Below, piece after piece: positions 55,381 to 64,000 of a stretch of 64,000 bases of DNA (within the stretch, counting starts at the first letter, position 1; every line of letters starts with the position of its first letter). The notes under the pieces were generated by a model. It did not search any database and had not been told where the DNA came from. It saw only the letters and a program-made list of their open reading frames with translations. This stretch comes from Antilocapra americana (Eukaryota > Chordata > Mammalia > Artiodactyla > Antilocapridae): the NCBI GenBank assembly GCA_007570785.1, contig ML664662.1:2357046-2421045 (forward strand), written 5' to 3'. The position numbers and the translations under genes are program-made.

Positions 55381-55819
55381 TATGAAAGTAATTTCAAAGT
55401 ATAAGATGAGGCACAAATCATTTTCCTCAGCTTACGAGGCACTGTAGTACACTACCCTTCAAGGTATAGTCTACTACAGATGACAAGACAGACTCTTCCA
55501 CATTCTTGCTGAGTACAAGGCTCAGAGCTCCATCTTCCTAATAGTGACTGTTAGCTTTGCTCTCTCTCCATCAAAGATCATGGCTTTCAGCACCAGCCTT
55601 CTTCTTTCCCAGGACTTCTGGTGCCCCCATGCCAATTTGAGCCCAGCTCGTAGGACAACTGAACAGGGCCACACTCAGCTTGGCAGAAGTTTAAAGCAGG
55701 AAACCTTTCCTGCCATCAATGCTCCCTCAGCCATAGAATTTCAATTCTTTCAGCTGGCCCTCCCAGCCTGGTGGGGACCACCTTCTCTTTGGATTCTGGG
55801 GAAGGACATACTCAGAAAC
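55381..55819. other. unique sequence
   Basis: Open frame 55544-55888 (114 codons) without recognisable domain. Confidence 0.45.
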
Positions 55820-56005
55820 ACAGGTTTCCTGAGTGCCGACTCTGTGCCAGGAACTTCTCCTCGTGTAAGTCTCCCAATGACCCTGTGAATTGTGGTTTAT
55901 TATTTCTTCTCATAGCTGAGGATTCTGAGATACATAAAATGTAAGCAACTTGTCCAAGGTCACACAGTAAGTCTGTGTCCAAGATGGAGCTCGGGCTCTC
56001 CAACT
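55820..56005 (-). repeat. MIR SINE
   Basis: 'cctgagtgccgactctgtgc', 'tcatagctgaggattctgag', 'cttgtccaaggtcacacagt', 'aagatggagctcgggctctc'. Confidence 0.88.
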
Positions 56006-56049
56006 TTTCATTTAGACCGCAGCATCATGGGATGCCTTGAAGTCTCCAT

Positions 56050-56870
56050 TTACTTCATCTTTTCTACTCCCCTCTAGATTCTGTTCATAGAACTCCCCTT
56101 AAGCTCACCCTCACTGCCTCACCACCCCACTCATCTTACACACTGCAGTGCACACACACCCCACGATAATGCACTTGGCCCTGATGCAGGAATGAGGTCC
56201 CCAGGCCACACCTGTCCTGCTGGGGAACTAGGGAGGAAACCAGGTGCTCCCAGTGAAGGCAGGGATTATCAGTGTCCACCTGGGAAGTGGCAGTCTCTCC
56301 CTGTACTACCTTCACTTCTCACCATCCCTCCTCCAGCCCACTCTACCTCTCAGGATCCCAGACACAGCCTTTTTGGTGCCGCCCAGCACTTCTCACCAGT
56401 CATGAATTGTACCAGGTTCCTGTATATCTCTCTGCCTGAATCATCCACCCCATCCCATACCTGTTTAATTCCTATTTATCACCCATGTTTCATCTTAGCA
56501 TCACCTCCCCCTGGAAGCCTCCCCCTACACTCTGGCCACATGTTGGACTTTGAGGTCCTTGCTCTCTGCTTCCAGAGCTTTCTGACCTTTTCTCTCCACA
56601 CTCTTACCACACTGGACTGTACCTTCATGTTCACTGGCCAGTCTCCATCCCCTGGCCTGAGGACTCTGCCATGCTGCTCACTGTTGAATTACCAGCCTTT
56701 GGGAACAACCACAGCACACAGTAGGAACCAAGGAAATACTTATTGTGGTCACCTTATTATTGTGAATTCTTTTTCTCTCTCTTTTCCACTTAACTGTAAG
56801 CTCCCTGAGGATGGGGTCTAGATATTTTCCATCTTTGGATATTCAGAACTAGGGGCAGAGTCTGACATAG
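56050..56870 (+). repeat. L2 LINE region (two 3' pieces)
   Basis: 'ttccaccccatcccatacct'-type pyrimidine-rich body, 'catcacctccccctggaagc', an L2 terminus-like 'cacagcacacagtaggaacc' at about 56709, and a second end at 56785-56870 ('taactgtaagctccctgagg', 'gggcagagtctgacatagaa'). The 209-codon frame at 56192-56821 runs through this and is not a gene. Confidence 0.6.
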
Positions 56871-57000
56871 AATAAGGAAAAGTGAGCAGCCTAACATGTT
56901 TAACCTAGAGAAGAGGTGACTGAGGAAAGAAGTGCAGGACCCACTCACTGTCCTGAAATATCTGGAAAGCTCTCAAACAAACTAATATAAAGCTACTTGT

Positions 57001-57170
57001 AGTATGATCCATAGAGTAGCAGCATCCACAAAATCTGTGACCTTGTTGGACATGCAAATTCTAGGGCCCCAGCCCTGACCCACTGGATCAGACACTCTGG
57101 GGCGGGACCCAGCACTCTGGTTTAAGAAGCCCTCCAGGGGATTCCGATGGGCCCTACAGGTTGAGACGCC
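57001..57170 (+). repeat. MER20 (hAT-type) element
   Basis: 'agtagcagcatccacaaaat', 'ggacatgcaaattctagggc', 'gaccca ctggatcagacact'-type block, 'aagccctccaggggattccg', 'caggttgagacgcc'. Clear MER20 order. Confidence 0.9.
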
Positions 57171-57659
57171 TTGGACTGATGGTAGGCTTATTCTGAATCA
57201 AGAGGGAGACAGTTTTCCATTCAATACACAGAAAATTCCACCATGAGTCTGCCATAATGCCAGAAGCTGTCTCCTGTGTTCTTTGCAGCTCTAGATGTTC
57301 TGGATGAAGCAGGGCACCCTTCCACCAGACCTCTGTTGGGATTTCATGCTTCAATTATTTTATTGGTGATCCAGACAGGAGAGAGAATGACTGGAGGAGA
57401 GAGAACCCTTCAGAACTGCCCCCTCTCCCACTGATCTCTGTTTTGCTGGATTGGGGATAAGGGACATTTGAGGGGGGGGCATTCCTGACAGCCCAGTTCT
57501 ATCACTCCACATGCCTGGAGATTGGGGTTGAGGGACAACAGTGGGGAGAGAGTGACACTGGAAGGAGGAGGGCACCCACTTTTGTCATTTTAATTTGAGG
57601 AAGGCTTTATGGTGATAGAAGGAAGGTAACTTTGCTGTTGTAATAGTAGCAATACCAAA
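57171..57659. other. unique sequence
   Basis: Includes a G9 run at 57471-57479. No repeat recognised. Confidence 0.5.
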
Positions 57660-57815
57660 AATTAACATTTATTAAACACTCAGTATGGGTCAGGCACAGT
57701 GCTAACTTGCTTTGCAAGGATTTTCTCATTTGATTCTTCCAAGATCCCTATAAAAATTGCTAGTATTATCTCTTACTGGAGATGAGGGAAAAGTGAGAGA
57801 GAGGCTAACTTCTCA
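57660..57815 (-). repeat. MIR SINE
   Basis: 'attaaacactcagtatgggt', 'caggcacagtgctaacttgc', 'tctcatttgattcttccaag', 'tctcttactggagatgaggg'. Confidence 0.85.
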
Positions 57816-57954
57816 AAGATCTCACCTTCATGGAGATGACATTATAATGAATATACTCAGTGAAGGTATTTTGAGGATGAGCCTGACATAGTATGGACCT
57901 GGCACCATGGGCTTAGGACACATTTACTGTAAAAGTGGCTAAATGAAAGACCTC

Positions 57955-58105
57955 ATTTCATCCATTGAGGTAGATGTGGTGATTTGCCCCACATTCAGAT
58001 AAGAAAGTAGATTCAGCAGAGGTAGCAGATTGTTGAAGGTCATTTAGCTATTAAGCACATGAACTGTGATTTGATTGTCTTCCATCTCTAAAACCTGTGC
58101 TTATC
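57955..58105 (-). repeat. MIR-type SINE
   Basis: 'ttgaaggtcatttagctatt', 'aagcacatgaactgtgattt', 'tccatctctaaaacctgtgc'. Confidence 0.65.
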
Positions 58106-58129
58106 CACATCTCATCATCCACAGTGTGG

Positions 58130-58566
58130 TAGAGATTATAAAGAAATGGCCACAAATTCTTTGCTGCTTCTCCCATCAAGAACCTGAATCTTAATCCATC
58201 CATTAGAGTCCAAGCTTGGTCATTTGACTTGCTTTGGCTAATGGGATATTGGCAAATATGATGTAAACAGAAGTCTGAGGTTTGCTTTTTCTCATTGCTG
58301 GGAATATTTTCATTGCCATGTGAAGAAGTGCAGGACGGCTTACTGGAGAATGAGATACTCTGTGGACAGAAAGGCCCCAGCAATCCCAACTGTCTCAGCC
58401 ATCCCCATTGAGGCTCCAGACATTTGAGTGAGGTCATCCTGCACCATCCAGTCTCAGTGGAGACAGCTCAAAGCAGAAGTCACAAAATCTTAAGCAAATC
58501 AATGCTTGCTGCTTTAAGCCACTAAATTTGGGGTTGATTTGTTACACACCAAATCTAACTGATACA
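58130..58566 (+). repeat. MLT1 (MaLR) LTR
   Basis: 'caaattctttgctgcttctc', 'tcatttgacttgctttggct', 'cattgccatgtgaagaagtg', 'cagacatttgagtgaggtca', 'ctgctttaagccactaaatt', 'gatttgttacacaccaaatc', end 'taactgatac'. Near-complete solo-LTR-like copy. Confidence 0.9.
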
Positions 58567-59469
58567 AATGGTTACTATTATTTTATGCTGAACAATCTCT
58601 TTTTCACACATACAACCTTGAAAAGTCATTCCTCATGCAAACGTAGATGCTCACCCTAGAACACACACAAATGTATACAAATGTGGATATATCCTTAGAC
58701 TCAACAAACTCAGGGAAGAGAAACAGCACCAGCTTTTATAAAACTTGTTTTAAAGCAAATGAAGTTGACTTCAAGAGGAGCTAGTTCTTCAGGGAAGAAT
58801 TTCAAGAATTATTCTGGTTGTAATTTACAGTCAACTCATGGTTGCCCTTTGTAACCAAGGAGGTGGTAAAGTAATAAGGATGAGCAAAGAGTTCTTCTCA
58901 TCTGGGGACTCTGGCCATTAGCAGACCCCAGACTTGAACACAAGGTCTCACAGCCTCTTCCCACAAACTCCTATCAACAAGTCAACTTGAGACATTCCAC
59001 TCAAGCCAGCAGGCATAAAGGACACAGCCCACCACCTGAGTTAGCCAGCAACACATGCACACAGGGATGCCAACCGACTAGCCAACTGTAGGTAGTGATT
59101 CAAAATCCAAGGCTACAGAAAAGAAAGTTCATCTCTTTCCAGAACCTGGCACCTCTTGGATTGGCACCATTAGGGCCTGCCTGACTTTTCAAGGGGGAAT
59201 TAGCAGCTGCCAACTGGCAGGAGCCTGAGCCCCCACCTGCTGTTCCTGCCATCTTCCAATGGTTTGTCATTGGGCCATTTTTAAGCTTTTGTCATAGTCA
59301 CAGAAATCGGCATTAAACCAACCATGAGGGTAAAATTCACCCAGCAAAATAAGAGGTGAAAAACTGCTAGAATGAATAGAACAAAACACAACCAGAAGTG
59401 TCAAAGTCTGGCAGAAGAGCTAAACTATACAGAATTAAAAGCATCATATAACAGACCACACACAAGGAC
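58567..59469. other. unique sequence, no gene recognised
   Basis: No repeat recognised. Confidence 0.5.
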
Positions 59470-59535
59470 CTGAGAGCCCAAGAACAATGTCTGGCACAAA
59501 TCCGGTGCTCAAGAAATATTTGTCAAATGAATGAT
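59470..59535 (+). repeat. L2 3'-end fragment
   Basis: 'caatgtctggcacaaatccg', 'gtgctcaagaaatatttgtc', 'aaatgaatgata'. Confidence 0.8.
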
Positions 59536-60520
59536 ACAAATCAGCCCAGCCACAGAAGCAGGGCTTAATGTCTATCTTCTGTTCTTATTGCAAATGCATT
59601 TGGCCCTCTACTAAAACCTGGCTTTCCTTCCAAGGCCAACTCTGACTTTCAGAGTGGCACTCCAGGGCACATCTTAAGTGTCAGCATCGATGTTTTCTGA
59701 TTACCTTAGAAACTGAGACGTGCGCCAATGGCTTTCTCTTCTAGTGATTTTAGATCAAATAAATGAGCATCCTCCATCTTAACTGTATCGTTTGATAGAA
59801 ACAACTTCACATGCTAAGACAGAGGTTAACTCATAATTCCCTGCCTCGAAATAAAGACTTATTTATGTGTTCATTTATTTCTTCCTCATTTTCCTGCACA
59901 AAAGGTTTGAGACAACAATGGAAAAAATATCAAATGCAGCATTCTGTTTGCAAGCTGACAAGCGCGGAAAAGAAGGAAGCTTTTTAAAAAATGTTTTCCT
60001 GGCAGCCTCTTTTGACCTACACTTGGCATTCTGTGTAATATCCATGTGCAAGAGATTGCAGTGGTGGGAAGGTCATGGGTTACACGGTGTCAGCTCAGCC
60101 CCATGCAGGGGGATGTGAACCTTGAGGCAAATCGTAGCTGAACCTCTGGCCAAATGAGGTCATGAGATGGAAATGTCAATTCCAGAGAATGTATGTTTTC
60201 TGGTTTTACAATACAATTTTGGGAGGTGAAAGATCACGTCATTACAAATTCAATAGAGTTCAGAGGAGGGGGAAAGGAAGGAGGGGAGTGGGAGTAATGT
60301 TTGCCAATTTATCAAGCTCTAAGTCCCAGTATCTCTCTCCCCATGTAATCAAGAGTAATCATAGGCAGCTTCTAAGGAAACACTGTGCCTCCCAATACTT
60401 TCCTCCCAACAATCATGTATTTGTAAGTTACCCACCCTCCAGTGGAAGAAGAGTAAGCAGGACAGATGACATCCAGGCAAGTCCAAGAATAAAAACTGGC
60501 TTAGAGGCTGCCTAGGTTGT
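59536..60520. other. repeat-free block, candidate conserved non-coding element
   Basis: 59690-60060 has the texture of conserved regulatory DNA: 'gattttagatcaaataaatg', 'ttaactcataattccctgcc', 'gcagcattctgtttgcaagc'. Open frame 60162-60515 (117 codons) is unrecognised. Confidence 0.3.
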
Positions 60521-60532
60521 TGGAAAGAATAT

Positions 60533-60720
60533 ATGCTCAGTCATTCAGTCATATCCAAGTCTTTGCAACCCCATGGACTGCAGACCACCAGTCTTCTCTG
60601 TCCATGGTATTTTCCAGGCAAGAATACTGGAGTAGACTGTCATGCCCTCCTCCAAGGGATCTTCCCAACCCAGGAATTGAACCCATGTCTCCTGCATTGG
60701 CAGGTGGATTCTTTACCAAC
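60533..60720 (-). repeat. Bov-tA SINE lacking the promoter end
   Basis: Minus-strand element that runs from the tail ('gctcagtcattcagtcatat') to 'ggattctttaccaact'. The last ~25 bp with the 'gagccacctgggaagccc' promoter end are missing. Confidence 0.9.
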
Positions 60721-60724
60721 TTAG

Positions 60725-61699
60725 GTTCAGGGCCACTCTCTCTTCACTTCTCTGGGTAAGGAGCTCGGCACTTTCCCCAGACACCACTTAGTCTTAGAAT
60801 AGCATCATCCATATATTCCATAGCAGTCTGGACCTGAAGTGTCCTCCTCTGGTCCTTGCCCAGCCGAGGAAGGCACTGTCCTAGCTGGCTGCCAATGCCT
60901 CGGCAGGTATCATCTTTGCTCCCTTGGGGTCAATCATCGCCTGGTCTCTATAATTCCTCCCTTTCCTCTTGACCCCTTCTGTCTCATTCCTGAAGAGTTC
61001 ACTTACAAATTGCCAAGGCTGTTCTGGCCCTAGGCGAGGCTGGGCTTCTTGCCGATTATTTTAAGCTACCAGCCCAGGCTTCCTGGCAGCCTGAGACTTT
61101 AAGGTAGCTTTGCCATGTTCCCTGAAATCCATGAGGCTGCCTTTGATATTTCCTTATAGGACAGATGTGATTAACACAACCGAAGTCCATTGAATGATCA
61201 TCAATTGATCAACTCCTATCCACTTTCTCTCTGGTAACTAATTCAAGTTTTTCCACCACTGAGACACACAGTCCCCATCCTCACACCCTTAATTGTGCGA
61301 ACAAGCCTTCACAGTCCTTAGGTAGCTGATATACAAAATCAATATGCTTTAAGCATATGATGACAACATCAGGTAGAGTTTCCATTAGGGGAATATTCCC
61401 CCTCAGGGACATCATTGTGAACAACAGCTATTGTACTATTAATATGATGTAATGAGATGATGATATCATGGATACAGACATTCAGCTTGGTTTGTTCACA
61501 CTATCTGGTTCCAGAACGTCATGGTTTTTGTTTGTGTGTTTGCTTATAATAGCTTTTCCTCTCATCTCTTTGCTATTATCAGCTTTCAGCTCTATTTGCT
61601 AGTGTTACTGTACCTATCCTCAGCAGCACTGGCCACTCCATCTTCTAATTTATTGTTTCTAATGAAACATGGTGAAGAAAGTATATTGGCTCCAAGTGA
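60725..61699. other. unique sequence, no gene recognised
   Basis: No confident repeat. Confidence 0.5.
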
Positions 61700-61775
61700 T
61701 GACAATATATAAGTGAGCACAGTGCCTAGAATGTCATAGGTACCCAAAATACATTTTTAAATATTATGAACTAAA
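61700..61775 (+). repeat. L2 3'-end fragment
   Basis: 'gagcacagtgcctagaatgt' then 'cataggtacccaaaatacat'. Confidence 0.65.
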
Positions 61776-61825
61776 GAAAACATTCCCACTACAACGCATA
61801 GAAAATCTAGATAAAATAGAGTACT

Positions 61826-62059
61826 GCTGTTGTTATTCAGTCAGTAAGTCATATCCGACTCTTTGCAACCCCGTGGACTGCAGCACACCAGGCTTCCCTG
61901 TCCTTCACCATCTCCAGGAGCTTACTCAACCCCATGACCATTGAGTCAGTGATCTTATCTAACCATCTAATCCTCTGCCATCCTTTTCTCCTTTTGCCTT
62001 CAATCATTCCCAGCATTAGGTTATTTTCCAATGAGTCAGCTCTTCACATCAGATGGCCC
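61826..62059 (-). repeat. BovB LINE 3' end
   Basis: Minus-strand BovB tail: 'gactgcagcacaccaggctt', 'caccatctccaggagcttac', 'ccttcaatcattcccagcat', 'ccaatgagtcagctcttcac', 'atcagatggccc'. Duplication aaatagagtact/aaatatagtact at 61814-61825 and 62060-62071. Confidence 0.92.
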
Positions 62060-62071
62060 AAATATAGTACT

Positions 62072-62440
62072 ATCCCTCTCCAAATTTTATGAAAGCACAA
62101 AGCTTGGCTTGAAAGAAAGAGAAACCCCCAAATTTCAGATGAGAAGAGAGAAATGAAAGCCAGAGCAGACAATGCACGCTGGTGCCATGGAGTCCCATGG
62201 GAGCTTTAGCACAGTGTCTGCAGCAGAGGCTTCAATACCCTCCTCATATACAGAAACTGTGACCTCAGGCCTGTGCAAAGTAAGAGCTCAAACTGAGTCA
62301 AATGCACGGAGCTTGGAGCCTCAGAAATATTTCTTGTTCATGAAAAGGGCACACAATGATAATGTTCATTGGCTCATTAGGGCAATAAGGATACTTGCTG
62401 TCTGTTTGAGCCTTAAGCAGGTAAATCAAAAAAGGCATCT
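62072..62440. other. unique sequence
   Basis: No repeat recognised. Confidence 0.5.
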
Positions 62441-62447
62441 ATGGAGG

Positions 62448-62690
62448 AAGAGAGTCTGGGATGGACATGTACATAGTGCTATATTTAAAATGGATAGCCA
62501 ACAAGGACCTACTGTATAACACATGTAACTCTGCTCAATGTCATGTGGCAGCCTGGACAGGAGGGGAGTTTGGGGAAGAATGAATACATGTATATATGTG
62601 GCTGAGTCCCTTAGCTATTCACGTGAAACTACCGCAACATTGTTAGTCAGCTATACTCCAATACAAACTAAAAACTAAAAAAAAAATACA
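62448..62690 (+). repeat. L1 3' UTR tail
   Basis: 'agtctgggatggacatgtac', 'gccaacaaggacctactgta', 'tgtggctgagtcccttagct', A-rich end. An 8-bp repeat catctatg before (about 62436) and after (about 62688) is a likely target duplication. Same subfamily type as 14037-14272. Confidence 0.88.
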
Positions 62691-62779
62691 TCTATGACAA
62701 AATCAAGAACCTAGGCCTCTGTTCCCTGTAGATGTGAAGTGTGAGGCAACGCTACCTGTGCATGTAGGAAACTCAAGCT

Positions 62780-63225
62780 AAGAAATTAACATAGAAACTG
62801 GCCCAGGGCCTAGGAGACCCTAGAGCCTTGGCAAAAGTGAGTGTGAAATCACTCTGAAGACTACAGAGACTCCCCACAGAGGGGAAAAAATCTAAAGATA
62901 AACTCACAAGAAAAAAAAATGACTAGCTGCACAAGGAAATGAACTACCATAAGGAATAGTTGGCAGTTGCCACAAAAGAGAAAGAATATAGCTTGACCAC
63001 AGCAAATAACTGAAAGATCTGAAGGAGAATATAAAATAAAGATCCTGAAAATGATTAAGGAAATAAAAGAGTAGATATCTTCATGAAATTCAAAAATAAT
63101 ATGAATAAAAATCACTTTGATTTGAAATAATAGTAATACTAACTTGTGAGAATAATAATAAAAACAAGAACAGGCATGGAAATTTAGAGTGAATTTAATC
63201 ATTTAACGGCAAAATCTAAGTGAGG
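62780..63225 (+). repeat. old L1/HAL1-like 5'-region remnant
   Basis: 'ggaatagttggcagttgcca', 'aagatctgaaggagaatata' and 'ttaaggaaataaaagagtag' resemble the region leading into ORF1 of old L1 or HAL1 elements. Assignment is tentative. Confidence 0.4.
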
Positions 63226-63309
63226 TAATTTCTGTTAAATTGGTCAACAGGAAGAGATTAGGAGAAAAAAAGAAAAAGAACAAGGATCATTTAAAAGCAA
63301 GACATGGAC

Positions 63310-63450
63310 GCTTCATCACTGCACTGTAAGCTCCCACAGCATGCGTCTCAGGACCATTTTCTATTTAAACTTACATGTCCAATATCTATTCATTCAGTTT
63401 CTGGCACAGAAGAAGACCTCAAAAAATGCCTGTTGAATGAATGAGGTAAC
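63310..63450 (+). repeat. L2 3'-end
   Basis: 'cactgtaagctcccacagca', 'ttcagtttctggcacagaag', 'aaatgcctgttgaatgaatg'. Retains the TGAATGAATGA terminus. Confidence 0.85.
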
Positions 63451-64000
63451 AAAAGAACAAGCTATAGGTAAAAGGATTCATGAATAACAGGGGAAAGTCT
63501 TCCAGGTAGCATTCTGGGCTGAATTTTTTCCTCTTCTCTCTTAAAGCCCGAGATAGCTACCCAGACTCATCCCATCTTAGCTATGGCAGACACTCATGGG
63601 CCAAGGACATTTATAGACATCCAGAGGCAGCAGGCATTTTTGCAGAAAACATTTTGCAGTGGGCCCCAGCTGAGTTCATTACTTTGTAGACTGGAGCTGC
63701 GCTGAGAGCTACACTCCAGCCCTGCATGGATTTAAGAAAGAGTGCATGGGGACAGAAAGAGCTAGGGCAATAGAAACACAGCTGGGGAAGTCCACGCAGA
63801 ACAAAGGAGCAGGTCTCTGGTCTGAACACTGCTCGGTTGCCAACAGAGGGCTGGAAAGCCCCCTGGCAGCAATGGCTCGACTTGTCGGTAGGGATGTGAC
63901 CGGTCCAACTACTATCTGGATAAAACTGGTGGCATGTGAATGTTGAATCAAGTCAAAACACAATGAAGAAACGGGTGACAAAAGATAAAGGGGACTGGTT
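63451..64000. other. unique sequence to the window end
   Basis: No repeat or gene recognised. Short open frames on both strands at 63611-63981 overlap each other and lack recognisable domains. Confidence 0.5.

Noticed and set aside
56192..56821. 209-codon open frame as a possible gene
   Set aside because: Runs through L2-derived pyrimidine-rich sequence, shows no domain or codon pattern, and has no splice or promoter context.

Overview
This window is mammalian nuclear DNA from a ruminant, most likely a pecoran (cattle, sheep, goat or a relative). The evidence is the repeat content. There are many tRNA-Glu-derived Bov-tA SINEs, a Bov-A2 dimer and a Bov-A monomer, older CHR-type SINEs of the cetacean-ruminant lineage, 3' ends of BovB (RTE) LINEs, and ruminant L1 3' ends. 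Beneath these lies the common eutherian background of MIR, L2, MLT1/MaLR LTRs, hAT-type MITEs and MER20. The repeats alone cannot separate the pecoran species.

I found no protein-coding gene, intact or broken, that I can support. The longest gap-free open frames (about 209 codons at 56192-56821, 172 at 47282-47800, 158 at 17549-18025) show no recognisable domain and partly cross L2 or a GT microsatellite. The only recognisable protein-coding relics are from transposons: L1 ORF2 pieces, BovB ORF2 ends, and a pogo/Tigger-like transposase at about 8108-8665. The window reads as intergenic or long-intron DNA. Several repeat-poor, complex stretches (6470-7320, 16200-18430, 23870-24110, 46600-47260, 51480-52600, 59540-60500) are candidates for conserved regulatory sequence, but that needs cross-species alignment.

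Layout. 1-8700: mostly unique sequence with old LTR remnants, one Bov-tA, one CHR SINE, a strong hairpin (7868-7907) and the pogo relic. 8700-16200: L1 tails, a hAT MITE, an L2 split by a Bov-tA, and a nested L1 composite (11736-14640) carrying a CHR SINE, a Bov-tA and a second L1 tail. 16200-21900: repeat-poor, with a 100-N gap flanked by a 17-bp duplicate. 21900-32700: repeat-dense, with a dimeric Bov-tA inside an old L1, three consecutive L1 tails, a palindromic MITE, and a small polyadenylated retrocopy inside a MER20. 32700-37700: mainly unique and L2, with a tRNA-Cys 5'-half insertion at 37083-37116. 38000-45400: a dense Bov-tA cluster, BovB, and an MLT1 holding a hAT MITE and a Bov-tA. 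45400-64000: MIR, L2 and MLT1 background with CHR/BovB insertions, including two retroposons stacked in the same target site (54930-55305).

Nothing here is a clear new biological system. The best leads are the tRNA-half insertion, the dimeric Bov-tA that moves as one unit, the serial same-site insertion, and the two large hairpins.
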